From positions 62,001-126,000 of the forward strand of contig JADLAX010000020.1 in NCBI GenBank assembly GCA_020848035.1: a stretch of 64,000 bases of DNA, given 5' to 3'. A program made the position numbers and the translations under genes. This document shows, piece by piece, positions 1 through 9,016 of this stretch. The number at the start of each line of letters is the position of its first letter. Positions within the stretch are counted from its first letter, which is position 1. This DNA comes from Anaerolineae bacterium (lineage in GTDB: Bacteria; Chloroflexota; Anaerolineae; Promineifilales; Promineifilaceae). The notes below the pieces were generated by a model. The model was not told the DNA's origin. It ran no database searches and saw nothing but the letters and a program-made list of their open reading frames with translations.

Positions 1-150
1 TCGTTCATGCGCACGCCCAAGCCGCCCGCCGACGTGCGCATTCAGAACCTGACCATTAAACGGCCGTCGCCCAAAACCAAACTCCGCCTGCGCCTTTACC
101 AACCCGCTGCCCCCGTCCTACCCACCCCCTATTACTTATACTTCTCATAG
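1..150 (+). pseudogene. 5' fragment of split HSL-family esterase (partial)
   Basis: The frame from base 1 reads an esterase-like N-terminal stretch (..VRIQNLTIKRPSPKTKLRL..LYQPAAPVLPTP) and then runs into unrelated codons and a TAG at 148-150. The natural continuation, ..ALLWLHGGGYVIG.., is found at about 2081 in the other fragment, so the two pieces look like one gene separated by an insertion near base 130. The true start lies upstream of the window. Family assignment rests on the 3' fragment. The join is inferred from the reading of the two edges and has not been checked against an intact homologue. Confidence 0.7.
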
Positions 151-555
151 CACGCAGTGGTCGCTGAAAACAAGCATCTGTTTTGGATTGCTTCAATTAG
201 CGACGGCTTGGATAGAGGACCCCCCTCCCCCCTGCACCAGGAGTGCTTAGGGTGGACTGTTCTGAATCCAAAACGACACAGCAAATGTTACAAGAAGCTT
301 TGTGATCTTCGGTGCCTTCAGCTGCACAGATAGGTTACACTGAAACGCAGAACAAATCTGCTCTCAGGTCAAACCCATTGGCAACTGGCTCGGATTTAGA
401 GGACCCCCCACCCCCCAGCACCAAGAGTGCCCAGGGCGGACCGTCCCCCAAGTCTACCGGGAGAACTGTCAAAAGCTTGCCGCACTTCGAGTGCTTTAAT
501 AGGAACGCAGAAACCCGCGTCCTGCGATGGGTGATTCCAATTTTGGAGGTGTCAA
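151..555 (+). other. Non-coding left end of the IS110 element; candidate bridge RNA region
   Basis: There is no convincing gene here. Two degenerate direct repeats of about 50 bases (near 208-260 and 389-445) both read gGATa/t..AGAGGACCCCCC..CCCCC.gCACCA.gAGTGC..AGGG.GGAC. In the IS110 group the non-coding end upstream of the transposase encodes the bridge (seek) RNA that pairs with target and donor. Position and length fit that role, but the RNA itself is an inference. A clear Shine-Dalgarno GGAGGT at 543-548 marks the downstream gene start. Confidence 0.45.
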
Positions 556-1776
556 ATGGAAGAACTTTTGATTGGCATCGATTGGAGCCATGAACACTAC
601 GACGTTGCCATTCTGGCAATCAATGGTGCTATTCTCACTGAATTTCGCATCAACAACACTGCCCCTGACTTGAAACAATTGAAGGAGAAAATCGCTAAGT
701 TTGCTGTGCCGCCAGAGTGCTGTCTGGTAGGCATTGAAACACATCACAACATCCTCTTCGATTTTCTCCTGTCCTGCCAGTATCAAGTGTATGTAATCGC
801 CCCTAACGTTGTCAACAGCAGCCGGGGCCGATTCAGCGCCAGCGGTGCCCATACTGACCGCACCGATGCCCGGTTGATAGGTGACCTACTACGAACGGAC
901 CGGCAACGATTTTCGCCCTGGCGACCGGATAGCCCTCTTCTCAACCAGATAAAACTCAAGCTAAATCATATTGACAATCTGACCAAGACGACGATTCAAC
1001 ATGCCAACCGCCTTGAGGCAATTTTGCTGCGTGTCTATCCCCAACCTTTGCAAACCTTTAGTAAGCTGGCCAAGCCGATAGCCATGCACTTTCTGCTAGC
1101 TTACCCTACAGCGGCCACACTGAAGAAGCTCAGCAAGGACGAATTTAGAAAATTTTGTCGAGATCACCACTGTCATCCAGCTGCCTGGATTCGAAACTGG
1201 TATGCAGCTCTGCAACAACCGACGCCAGAAGCTGACCCACTTCTAGCCGAAGCATATTCCGGAGAAATCGCTTTTCTAGCTGGCCTGCTCTTATCCCTCA
1301 TTGAAGAAAAGAAGCGAGCCGTAGATGAGGCGCATGCGCTTTTTCTTCAACATCCAGACCAGGCTATTTTTGCTTCCCTGCCCGGTGCGGGCTTGGTACT
1401 TCGGCCCAAGCTGTTAGCCTTGTTTGGGGAAGACCGTCAACGTTTTCCATCGCCACAAGCAGTTCGTCAGTTGGCGGGCACTTGTCCAGTCACCAAACAG
1501 AGTGGTAAGAAAAAACAAATTCTTTTCCGCAAAGCATGTAACCGGGATTATCGCGACACCATGCAGCAGTATGCCATGGTTTCGGTCCAGCAGGCTGACT
1601 GGGCGGCGGCTTATTACAAGGCTGCCAAAGCGCGTGGACATTACAAGAACAGCGCTTTTCGTTGTCTGGCTAACCGTTGGGTCGGGGTTATTTGGAAAAT
1701 GTGGCAAACCAGCCAGCCTTATAACGAGGCGTATCACATGCAGCAAATTCGTAAACATCGCCCGTCAACCGATTAA
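556..1776 (+). CDS. IS110-family transposase (DEDD/Tnp_20 type)
   Basis: This 406-residue protein has the two-part IS110 layout. The N-terminal DEDD nuclease-like domain shows D9 (GIDW), E61 (VGIET), D101 and D104 (TDRTDARLIGDLLR). The C-terminal Transposase_20 domain carries SLPGAGLVL near residue 275 and FRKACNRDYRD near 330, followed by the usual helical region ending AYHMQQI. IS110 enzymes excise and insert the element through a circular intermediate guided by a bridge RNA. The start is set by GGAGGT seven bases upstream. Length is normal and no frameshift is visible, so it may be functional. The gene lacks the ACGGCCGT octamer common in its surroundings, which fits recent arrival. Confidence 0.93.
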   Translation: MEELLIGIDWSHEHYDVAILAINGAILTEFRINNTAPDLKQLKEKIAKFAVPPECCLVGIETHHNILFDFLLSCQYQVYVIAPNVVNSSRGRFSASGAHTDRTDARLIGDLLRTDRQRFSPWRPDSPLLNQIKLKLNHIDNLTKTTIQHANRLEAILLRVYPQPLQTFSKLAKPIAMHFLLAYPTAATLKKLSKDEFRKFCRDHHCHPAAWIRNWYAALQQPTPEADPLLAEAYSGEIAFLAGLLLSLIEEKKRAVDEAHALFLQHPDQAIFASLPGAGLVLRPKLLALFGEDRQRFPSPQAVRQLAGTCPVTKQSGKKKQILFRKACNRDYRDTMQQYAMVSVQQADWAAAYYKAAKARGHYKNSAFRCLANRWVGVIWKMWQTSQPYNEAYHMQQIRKHRPSTD

Positions 1777-2078
1777 TTCTTGTTCAAGCTATTTCAGCTC
1801 TTGAGAGTTTATTTGTTCTGTTACTAATACTGCCAGCTGACTTACGGCGAGAACATATCTTCCTGACGAGGGGTAAACGGAATGCCATAGCTCTGGTGAG
1901 CGCAGCTATTTTCCCACCCGGCCCACCCTTCGTCGCGGACAGGCCGCAACGAAAGGCTTCGCCTTTCATCACCTCGCCCACCCCCCGACCCTGGCGTTTT
2001 CAGCAGTTGTGGATTCACATCTGTTATTACTGGATGCCTGGGTAGCGGAAACGGCCGTAGATTGGGGATTGACAAAGC
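1777..2078. other. Non-coding stretch between transposase and esterase 3' fragment
   Basis: No gene is supported here. It contains a short perfect hairpin (GAAAGGC-TTC-GCCTTTC, 1951-1967) between C-rich runs and one ACGGCCGT octamer near 2050. It may hold the right end of the IS110 element and remnants of another insertion. Confidence 0.5.
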
Positions 2079-2822
2079 TTGTCCGCCCTGCTCTGGCTGC
2101 ACGGCGGCGGCTACGTCATCGGCAAACCGGAGATGGATGACGCCACCTGCGCCCAATTTGTGCAAGAACTCGGCCTGACCGTCGTTTCTGTCGATTACCG
2201 GCTGGCGCCCCAACATCCCTTCCCCGCCGGGCTGGACGACAGCTACCTGGCCCTCACCTGGCTGGCGTCGCAGGCCCAGCCGCTGGGCATCGATCCGACG
2301 CGCATCGCCATCGGCGGGCAGAGCGCCGGGGCCGGGCTAGCCGCCGCCCTGGCCCAGCTGGCCCACGACCGGCAAGGCGTGCAGCCCACCTTCCAGCTGC
2401 TCGTCTACCCCATGCTGGACGACCGCACCGTCCTGCGCACCGAACTGGACAACGGCAACCACGTCGCCTGGACGCAAACCAGCAACCGCTTCGGCTGGGA
2501 GGCGTATCTGGGCCAGCCGGGAGGTGCCGCCACCGTGCCCGCCTACGCCGTGCCCGCCCGCCGCGAGGATCTCGCCGGGCTGCCCCCGACCTGGCTCGGC
2601 GTAGGCACCCTGGACCTCTTCCACGATGAAGACGTGACCTACGCCCAACGGCTTCAGGCAGCTGGCGTAGCCTGTGAACTGGTCATCGTCCCCGGTGCCT
2701 TCCACGGCTTCGACGTTTTTGATGCCCAGCTCCCCCTGGCTCAGGAATTCCGCCGCGCCCAAATAGAAGCGCTGCGGCGGCAGCTCTTCACTACCGTGTC
2801 GCCAGACTCATTCGAGGTGTGA
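2079..2822 (+). pseudogene. 3' fragment of split alpha/beta hydrolase (HSL-type esterase)
   Basis: The fragment holds nearly the whole catalytic domain of a hormone-sensitive-lipase (family IV) esterase: oxyanion motif HGGGYVIG at once after the break, nucleophile motif GGQSAGAG, acid region TLDLFHDED and catalytic histidine in GAFHGFDVF. Such enzymes hydrolyse short acyl esters in the cytoplasm. It lacks the N-terminal cap, which is found at bases 1-130. The apparent ATG-like start at 2079 (a TTG) has no ribosome binding site and sits at the break, so I regard it as non-functional rather than a short gene. The downstream end and frame are intact. Confidence 0.85.
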
Positions 2823-2919
2823 TTCCCGCACCGACGGGAAACCCGAAGATAGCAGCCGGGTCAGGCAAGTCACTCACTTTTTCCCCTGCTTTTTTCTGGG
2901 CGCTATGGGGCAAACGCAC

Positions 2920-2938
2920 TATAATGCAACCGGTTGCA
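2920..2938 (+). promoter_or_regulatory. -10 box overlapping LacI-type operator (copy 1)
   Basis: A perfect TATAAT (2920-2925) runs into a perfect 14-bp palindrome TGCAACCGGTTGCA (2925-2938). The palindrome has the central CG and flanking half-sites typical of LacI-family operators. It lies 17 bases before the LacI gene start, so binding would block that gene's own promoter. A matching core recurs at 4098-4109. No good -35 box is seen. Confidence 0.8.
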
Positions 2939-2955
2939 AAAACCAGGAGGTTTTT

Positions 2956-3969
2956 ATGAGCGACAAGCGGATGCAAACCATCAAAGATATTGCCCAGCTG
3001 GCCAACGTTTCCAAATCGACGGTTTCCCGTGCGCTCAACAACAGCCCGCTCATCAGCCAGGAAACCCGCGACCGTATTCAAGCTATCGCCCGCGAGCACA
3101 ACTTCCGCATCAATGCCCCGGCGCGTAACCTCAGCCTGCGCCAGAGCCGCACCATTGCCCTGGTTACCCCCGACTGCGAACCCGACTTTTTTGCCGCCGA
3201 AAGCCTGTTTGGCTTCGAAATCTTAGGCGGCATCGGCCGTGGCCTGCGCGCCCAGGGGTATGATCTGCTCATCGTCCACGCCAGCTCAAAAGACAACGCC
3301 TGGGTCAACGCTTATTTTGACAGCGCGCGCGTCGATGGCTTCATTTTGTTAAGCGCTCACACAAGCCAGGCACTGGTCAAAAAGCTGCAGGCCCAAAATG
3401 CCCCTTTCATCGCCTGGGGGGTGCCCCTGCCCAATTTCCGCTACCCCACCGTCACCGGCGACAACATCACCGGCGGGTCGCTGGCCACCCAGCACCTCAT
3501 CCAGACTGGGCGGCAGCAGATTGGCTTCATTGGCGGGCCGCAGAGTGAACTGACCGTGCAGCACCGTTTGCAGGGTTATGTCAACGCTTTGCAGACCGCC
3601 GGGCGCAGCATTGAACCCCAAAACGTTGTTTATGGCGATTATTCGCATGCGTCTGGGCTTGTGGCGATGCAGCGCTTGCTGGAGCAGTCGCCTGGCCTCG
3701 ACGCCGTCTTTGCCAACAGCGATTTGATGGCCGTGGCCGCCATCAAGGTGATCAAAGCCAGCGGCAGGCGCGTGCCTGAGGATATTGCAGTGGTTGGCTA
3801 CGATGACGTGTCGCTGGCCATGTACAACAGCCTGCCACTCACCACCATCCGGCAAAACATTTCCCTGGCCGGACGGCTGCTGGCGCAAAACCTCATCCAG
3901 TACATCCAAACCGGGGTGGTCACCAACGTCACCACGCCAGTTGAACTGGTCATTCGCGAATCTGCCTGA
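2956..3969 (+). CDS. LacI-family transcriptional regulator
   Basis: This 337-residue repressor starts at ATG 2956, set by AGGAGG at 2945-2950; an upstream in-frame ATG at 2905 precedes the promoter and is discarded. The N-terminal helix-turn-helix reads TIKDIAQLANVSKSTVSRALN, followed by the hinge helix and a periplasmic-binding-protein-like sugar domain (GGPQSELTVQHRLQGY, DAVFANSDLMAVAAIKV, VVGYDDVSLAMY). It probably binds the palindrome in its own promoter and the copy before the GH3 gene, repressing both until a sugar derived from the GH3 substrates is present. The ligand cannot be told from sequence. It sits alone upstream of the glycosidase pair in the same direction. Confidence 0.95.
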   Translation: MSDKRMQTIKDIAQLANVSKSTVSRALNNSPLISQETRDRIQAIAREHNFRINAPARNLSLRQSRTIALVTPDCEPDFFAAESLFGFEILGGIGRGLRAQGYDLLIVHASSKDNAWVNAYFDSARVDGFILLSAHTSQALVKKLQAQNAPFIAWGVPLPNFRYPTVTGDNITGGSLATQHLIQTGRQQIGFIGGPQSELTVQHRLQGYVNALQTAGRSIEPQNVVYGDYSHASGLVAMQRLLEQSPGLDAVFANSDLMAVAAIKVIKASGRRVPEDIAVVGYDDVSLAMYNSLPLTTIRQNISLAGRLLAQNLIQYIQTGVVTNVTTPVELVIRESA

Positions 3970-4004
3970 GGATACGCTTTGTTACCCAGTTGAATTATTT
4001 CCAA

Positions 4005-4052
4005 CGAGGCCTGAGCCTGTCGAAGGCCGGCCTTCGACAGGCTCAGGCCTCG
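4005..4052. terminator. Perfect 48-bp palindrome, hairpin between LacI and GH3 genes
   Basis: Bases 4005-4028 and 4029-4052 are perfect inverted copies centred on GGCC-GGCC, with arms containing CCTTCGACAGGCTCAGG. This motif is a widely seen intergenic repeat in bacteria. It lies 36 bases after the LacI stop and could end its transcript, although no T-run follows directly. It has almost no loop, so it would extrude as a cruciform or act as a mobile repeat. Confidence 0.6.
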
Positions 4053-4097
4053 TCTATCAAATGATCTTGTTAACGTTGCGTTTAACGATCGAAGACC

Positions 4098-4110
4098 GCA
4101 ACCGGTTGCA
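4098..4110 (+). promoter_or_regulatory. LacI-type operator (copy 2) upstream of GH3 gene
   Basis: GCAACCGGTTGC (4098-4109) repeats the core of the palindrome found in the LacI promoter. It lies about 120 bases before the first GH3 gene. The spacer also holds an imperfect TTCACGTTTCAC repeat. The shared core argues that the LacI protein controls the glycosidase genes. No clear -10/-35 pair was identified here. Confidence 0.75.
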
Positions 4111-4227
4111 AAAAAGTTGAGAGTTTTTTGAATATCTTATCGATTGCTTGAGTGAAGTGTGAACGTAAAACATGAGGGAAAAAATCACGTTTCACGTTTC
4201 ACCCGCCCTTTCTACACAAGGAGAACC

Positions 4228-6468
4228 ATGAACATGAAAACAACGCGTACGGCCGTTTCCCCCCTTCCATCCCCCACCCCAGCTATGATCGCCCGGGTCG
4301 ATGCCCTCCTGGCAAAAATGAGCCTGGACGAAAAGATCGGCCAGCTGGCCCAGATCAGCGGCGCTGAATTTATGCCCGGCCCGGCCGCAGAAGAGACCAT
4401 CCGCCAGGTTGGCGCAGGCTCCATGCTGTGGCTCAACAACACCAAACGGTTTAACGAACTGCAAAAAGTCGCCATCGAGGAAAGCCCATCGGGCATCCCG
4501 ATTCTTTTTGCCCTGGATGTGATCCACGGCTACCGCACCATCTTCCCCGTGCCGCTGGCCCTGGCCTCGTCGTGGGATCCAAATGTTGCCGAACAGGCCC
4601 AGGCCATCGCCGCCAAAGAAGCCCGCGCCGCCGGAATCCACTGGACCTTTGGCCCGATGATCGACATCGCCCGCGACCCGCGCTGGGGCCGCATCGTCGA
4701 AGGCGCGGGCGAAGACCCGTACCTCGGCTCCGCTATGGCCGCCGCCCAGGTGCGCGGCTTCCAGGGCGATGACCTGGCCGACCCGGAGCATGTGCTGGCC
4801 TGCGCCAAACATTTTGCCGGGTACGGCGCGGCCGACGGCGGGCGCGACTATGATCCCGTTTTCCTCTCTGAAGCCCAGCTGCGCAACGTCTACCTGCCGC
4901 CCTTCCAGGCCGCCGTGGACGCCGGTGTGGCCACCTTCATGAGTGCCTACATGGACCTGAACAACGTCCCGGCCACCAGCAACCGCTGGCTGCTGCGCGA
5001 CGTGCTGCGCGACGAGTGGGGCTTTGACGGCTTTATCGTTAGCGACGCCTTTGGCGTGGGCAACCTGGTCATCCAGGGCCACGCCCGCGACGGCCAGGAG
5101 GCGGCACTGCGCGCCCTGAAGGCGGGCCTGAACATGGACATGGCCTCCAGCACCTACCTGGGCAACCTGGCCAATCTGGTGCAGGACGGATCGCTTACCA
5201 GCGACGAGATTGATGAGATGGTACGGCCGATTCTCACCCTCAAAGTTCAAATGGGGCTGTTTGAAAATCCGTATGTGGACGAAACGCTGCTGGACCAGGT
5301 TGTGGCCCGGCCCGAACACCGGCAGGCGGCCCGATTGGCGGCGCAGCGCTCGATGGTGCTGCTGCGCAACGAAGGCAATCTGCTGCCCCTGGCCAAAGAT
5401 TTGACCAACGTGGCCGTCATCGGCCCGCTGGCCGACTCGATGCAGGCCACCGAGGGCTCGTGGATGGTGTTTGGCCACCAGCCCGCCGCCGTGACCGTTT
5501 TGCAGGGCGTGCGCGCCAAGCTGGCGGACGGCACGGTGAGCTACGCCCCAGGGCCAGACATCAACCGGGACTTCCCCCACCCGTTTGGCGAATTTAACCT
5601 GTCCGAACGTAAGCCGCTCCAGTCACCGGAAGATGCCGAGGCTGCGTTCCATACGGCCGTAACCACCGCCCAGGCCGCCGATTTAGTGATCATGGTGATG
5701 GGTGAAAACGCCGACATGGCCGGGGAATTTGCCTCGCGCGGCTCGCTGGATTTGCCCGGACGGCAGGAAGAGCTGCTCAAAGTGGTGCAGGCGATGGGCA
5801 AGCCGGTGGTGCTGGTATTGCTAAACGGCCGTCCCCTCAGCATCAACTGGGCCGCCGAAAACATCCCGGCCATCCTCGAAGCGTGGGAGCCGGGCAGCGA
5901 AGGCGGCAACGCCGTGGCCGACATCCTCTTTGGCGATGTGAACCCCGGCGGCAAGCTGCCCGTCTGCGTGCCGCGCCACGGCAGCCACGCCCCGCTCTAC
6001 TACGCCCGCACCCTCACCCATCAGCCCGAACACAGCCCGATGTACCGCTCGCGCTACTGGGACAGCCCCACCACCCCGCTGTACCCGTTTGGTTTTGGCC
6101 TCAGCTACACCACGTTTGCCATTTCCGATCTCCAGCTATCAGCAGCCAAGGTGAAAGTGGGGGAAGTGGTGGCGGTAACGGCCGTTGTCACCAACACGGG
6201 CAAAATGACCGGGGACGAGGTGGTCCAGCTCTACATCCACCAAAAATGGGGCCGCGATTCCCGCCCCCTGCGCGAACTCAAAGGGTTTGAGCGTATCACC
6301 CTCCAACCCGGCGAGCGCAAAACCGTCACCTTCCAGCTGGGTCCAGACGAACTGCGCTACTGGAGCACCAATGCCAACGGTTGGGTCCAGGACGCCGCCG
6401 CCTTCGACCTCTGGGTCGGCGCGGATTCCCTGGCCACCCTGCACGCCGGGTTTGAGGTTGTTGAATAA
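4228..6468 (+). CDS. Glycoside hydrolase family 3 (beta-glucosidase/xylosidase type)
   Basis: This 746-residue GH3 enzyme starts at ATG 4228 after AAGGAG (4218-4223); the frame is open further upstream but without a binding site. The TIM-barrel domain shows MSLDEKIGQLAQ, the KHFAGYGAADGGRDY substrate motif and the nucleophile aspartate D273 in FIVSDAFG. The alpha/beta sandwich domain carries GENADMAGEFASRGSLDLPG, which includes the likely acid/base glutamate. A C-terminal fibronectin-III-like domain (YPFGFGLSYTTF onward) closes it. No signal peptide is visible, so it probably cleaves imported oligosaccharides in the cytoplasm. It is the first gene of a LacI-controlled pair. Sugar specificity (glucose, xylose or other) is open. 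Confidence 0.95.
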   Translation: MNMKTTRTAVSPLPSPTPAMIARVDALLAKMSLDEKIGQLAQISGAEFMPGPAAEETIRQVGAGSMLWLNNTKRFNELQKVAIEESPSGIPILFALDVIHGYRTIFPVPLALASSWDPNVAEQAQAIAAKEARAAGIHWTFGPMIDIARDPRWGRIVEGAGEDPYLGSAMAAAQVRGFQGDDLADPEHVLACAKHFAGYGAADGGRDYDPVFLSEAQLRNVYLPPFQAAVDAGVATFMSAYMDLNNVPATSNRWLLRDVLRDEWGFDGFIVSDAFGVGNLVIQGHARDGQEAALRALKAGLNMDMASSTYLGNLANLVQDGSLTSDEIDEMVRPILTLKVQMGLFENPYVDETLLDQVVARPEHRQAARLAAQRSMVLLRNEGNLLPLAKDLTNVAVIGPLADSMQATEGSWMVFGHQPAAVTVLQGVRAKLADGTVSYAPGPDINRDFPHPFGEFNLSERKPLQSPEDAEAAFHTAVTTAQAADLVIMVMGENADMAGEFASRGSLDLPGRQEELLKVVQAMGKPVVLVLLNGRPLSINWAAENIPAILEAWEPGSEGGNAVADILFGDVNPGGKLPVCVPRHGSHAPLYYARTLTHQPEHSPMYRSRYWDSPTTPLYPFGFGLSYTTFAISDLQLSAAKVKVGEVVAVTAVVTNTGKMTGDEVVQLYIHQKWGRDSRPLRELKGFERITLQPGERKTVTFQLGPDELRYWSTNANGWVQDAAAFDLWVGADSLATLHAGFEVVE

Positions 6469-6474
6469 TTGACC

Positions 6475-6550
6475 CCCTCCCTAACCCTCCCCCTGGCAGG
6501 GGGAGGGAACCTGGCTCCCTCTCCCTCTGGGCGAGGGCCGGGGAGAGGGT
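6475..6550. repeat. Dispersed CCCTCCCCCTG hairpin repeat
   Basis: CCCTCCCCCTGgcAGGGGGAGGG forms a strong hairpin, followed by TGGCTCCCTCTCCCTC and GAGGGCCGGGG. About 80 bases nearly identical to it lie at 18486-18567, and a broken copy of the first part follows the second GH3 gene (about 8744-8772). It separates the two GH3 genes and may attenuate transcription between them. Confidence 0.75.
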
Positions 6551-6565
6551 AAAAAGGAAACATCT

Positions 6566-8743
6566 ATGTCTGAACAAACGCCCGCCTACCGCAACCCATC
6601 CCTCAGCGTCGAAGAGCGTGTGGCCGACCTGCTTGGCCGGATGACGCTGGAAGAAAAAGTTGGGCAGATCATCATGTGGGACGCGCGTCCCGACGATTTA
6701 TCCTTCATCAACAGCCGTCAGCCCGGTTCGATTCTGCACATCCTGGGCGAGAAACTAGATCGCGCCATGGATTTGGCGGCCCAAAACCGGCTGGGCATCC
6801 CGCTGCTGGTTGGCGAAGACGCCATTCATGGCCACTCTTTCTGGAAAGGGGCGACCATCTTCCCCACCCAGCTGGCGCTGGCGTGTAGCTGGAACCCTGA
6901 TTTGCTGCAACAGGTGGGGCGGGTAACGGCCGTTGAAGCCATCCCCACCGGCATTCATTGGACCTTTTCGCCCGTCCTCTGCCTCACTCGCGACCTGCGC
7001 TGGGGCCGCACCGGTGAAACGTTCGGCGAAGACCCCTACCTGATTGGCGAACTGGGCGCGGCGCTGATCCGTGGCTACCAGGGGAACGGGCTGGACGATC
7101 CGCAGGCGATCCTGGCCACGGCCAAACATTACGCAGGTTACTCCGAAACGCAGGGCGGCCGCGACGCCTCCGAAGCCGACATTTCGCGGCGCAAATTGCG
7201 CAGCTACTTCTTGCCGCCGTTTGAACGCGCCGCCAGAGCCGGAGCGATGACCTTCATGACCGGCTACCAGTCGATGGAGGGCGTGCCCTCCACGGCCAAC
7301 CGCTGGCTGCTCACCGACGTTTTGAAGGATGAATGGGGCTTCAAAGGTGTGCTGGTCACCGATTGGGACAACGTGGGACGGCTGGTGAAAGAACAGAAGG
7401 TGTGCGCCGATTATGTAGAAGCGGCCGTTGTTGCCGTGCGGGCGGGTAATGACATCATGATGACCACCCCTGAGTTCTACGAAGGGGCCATCGAAGCCGT
7501 GCGCACCGGGCGGCTGGCGGAAAGCGAGATCGACGCCCCCTGCGCCCGCTTCCTGGCGCTGAAGTTCCGCATGGGGCTGTTTGAAAACCCGCGCCGCCCC
7601 AATTTGCCAAAAGCGGCCGTGGAAATCGGCCGTGCCGACCACCGCGCCGCCAACCTGGACGCAGCCCGGCAAAGCCTGGTGCTGCTGCAAAACAACGGCC
7701 TGCTGCCGCTCGACCCGGCTCAGTTAAAATCCATTGCCGTCATCGGGCCGAACGCCGACGACGATTTGCAGCAGCTGGGCGACTGGTCGCTCGGGGCACC
7801 GCAGCACCCACCGGAAGCGGGCAAACACCCGCGCGAAAAAACCACCACCGTGCTCGACGGCATTCACGCCCTGGCTCCGGCGGGACTGACCATCCGCTAC
7901 GAACGCGGCTGCTCGATTGTTGCGGATGATTTGACCGGCATTCCTGCCGCCGTGGCCGCCGCCCAGGCTTCAGATGTGGTGGTGGCGGTGGTGGGCGACC
8001 ACCTGAACTTTATCGGCGAAACCTTGAGCACGGCCACGCTGGAGCTGCAAGGCGGGCAGGTGGCTCTGCTTGATGCCCTGGCCCAAACGGGCAAACCCAT
8101 GATTGTGGTGCTCATCAACAGCAAGCCGCTGGTGTTGCCCGCGTCGGCCAAAAGCGCGGCGGCCATTGTTGAGCTGTTTAACCCCGGCATGGAAGGCGGT
8201 CAGGCGCTGGCTGAGGCACTGTTTGGCCTGCTGAACCCGTCCGGCAAGCTGACCATCTCCATTCCGGTGCACGTGGGCCAGCAGCCGGTGTTTTACAGCC
8301 AGGTGCGCGGCCAGCACGGCACCCGCTACGCCGACCTGACCCAAGAGCCGCTCTTCCCGTTTGGGCACGGCCTCAGCTACACAGAATATGCCTATGCCAA
8401 TCTGCGGCTGGACAAATCTACTCTGAGCAGTGGGGAATCGGTGCAGGTGGCGGTGGACGTAACCAATGTGGGGCAGCGGGCCGGGGTGGAGATTGTGCAG
8501 GTGTACGTCAGCGATGTGGTGACCTCGGCCACCTGGGTGAACAAGGCGCTGAAAGGCTTTGCCCGGGTGCACCTGGCCCCCGGCGAGAAGAAAACCGTGC
8601 GGGTTGAGCTGCCGTGGCCAGCGTTTGAGATCGTCAATGCGCCGGGCGAGCGCGTGGTGGAACCGGGCGAGTTTGAGATTTTGGTTGGCCCTTCCTCGCG
8701 TGATGGGGATTTGTTGAAGACGAAATTGGTGGTGGAAGCCTAG
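6566..8743 (+). CDS. Glycoside hydrolase family 3 (second paralogue)
   Basis: This 725-residue GH3 enzyme starts at ATG 6566 after AAAAAGGAAA. It has the same three-part layout as its upstream neighbour: barrel domain with MTLEEKVGQIIMWDARPDD, KHYAGYSETQGGRDA and the nucleophile D266 in VLVTDWDNVG; sandwich domain with VVGDHLNFIGETLSTATLEL; and a C-terminal fibronectin-III-like domain after FPFGHGLSYTEY. Identity to the first enzyme is moderate, so the two probably differ in linkage or sugar preference. No signal peptide is seen. The 97-base gap holds a hairpin repeat, so co-transcription is likely but possibly reduced. Confidence 0.95.
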   Translation: MSEQTPAYRNPSLSVEERVADLLGRMTLEEKVGQIIMWDARPDDLSFINSRQPGSILHILGEKLDRAMDLAAQNRLGIPLLVGEDAIHGHSFWKGATIFPTQLALACSWNPDLLQQVGRVTAVEAIPTGIHWTFSPVLCLTRDLRWGRTGETFGEDPYLIGELGAALIRGYQGNGLDDPQAILATAKHYAGYSETQGGRDASEADISRRKLRSYFLPPFERAARAGAMTFMTGYQSMEGVPSTANRWLLTDVLKDEWGFKGVLVTDWDNVGRLVKEQKVCADYVEAAVVAVRAGNDIMMTTPEFYEGAIEAVRTGRLAESEIDAPCARFLALKFRMGLFENPRRPNLPKAAVEIGRADHRAANLDAARQSLVLLQNNGLLPLDPAQLKSIAVIGPNADDDLQQLGDWSLGAPQHPPEAGKHPREKTTTVLDGIHALAPAGLTIRYERGCSIVADDLTGIPAAVAAAQASDVVVAVVGDHLNFIGETLSTATLELQGGQVALLDALAQTGKPMIVVLINSKPLVLPASAKSAAAIVELFNPGMEGGQALAEALFGLLNPSGKLTISIPVHVGQQPVFYSQVRGQHGTRYADLTQEPLFPFGHGLSYTEYAYANLRLDKSTLSSGESVQVAVDVTNVGQRAGVEIVQVYVSDVVTSATWVNKALKGFARVHLAPGEKKTVRVELPWPAFEIVNAPGERVVEPGEFEILVGPSSRDGDLLKTKLVVEA

Positions 8744-8810
8744 ACCCCCACCCTGGCCCTCCCCCTGGGAGTAAATTGGCTTCAGCTTTTTAAGATATGC
8801 GTGTTTTGGG

Positions 8811-8965
8811 TAGGGGCGGGACGGCGCGGCCTGAGTTGGTGCTAAACAGGTCGCCTCACCACCGCGTCGTCTCGCCCGGCCTTGTGAACGGCCGTTTTGG
8901 GCGAGACAGGCAGGAGGTAAGGCTCTGCGTTTGGCCAGAATCTTGGCCCGCCTGTCCCGCCCCTA
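8811..8965. mobile_element. 155-bp TA-flanked MITE-like element (copy A)
   Basis: The element is bounded by perfect 12-bp inverted ends, TAGGGGCGGGAC and GTCCCGCCCCTA, whose outer TA could be the duplicated target of an IS630/mariner-type transposase. It encodes nothing. The middle holds GAACGGCCGTTTTGGGCGAGAC. A second copy of exactly the same length is at 11553-11707. The DNA between the GH3 stop and this element (8744-8810) holds only a broken C-rich repeat. Confidence 0.8.
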
Positions 8966-9016
8966 TACCATATTTCGAATTGTTGAGCCCTATTTCAAAA
9001 CCGAGAGACAAAAAAG

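Larger units (their letters stand above)
130..2080 (+). mobile_element. Insertion carrying an IS110-family element
   Basis: About 1.95 kb separates the two halves of the esterase gene. It holds one transposase gene, about 400 bases of non-coding DNA before it and about 300 after it. No terminal inverted repeats or target duplication are visible, as expected for IS110 elements. The right part (about 1830-2080) is longer than an IS110 end usually is and contains a host-type ACGGCCGT octamer at about 2050, so the element proper may end near 1800-1850 and the rest may be older inserted or rearranged DNA. Exact ends are unresolved. Confidence 0.7.

Noticed and set aside
312..593. Small frame before the IS110 transposase
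   Set aside because: It has no binding site, spans the degenerate repeats and reads low-complexity sequence. Non-coding DNA is expected there.
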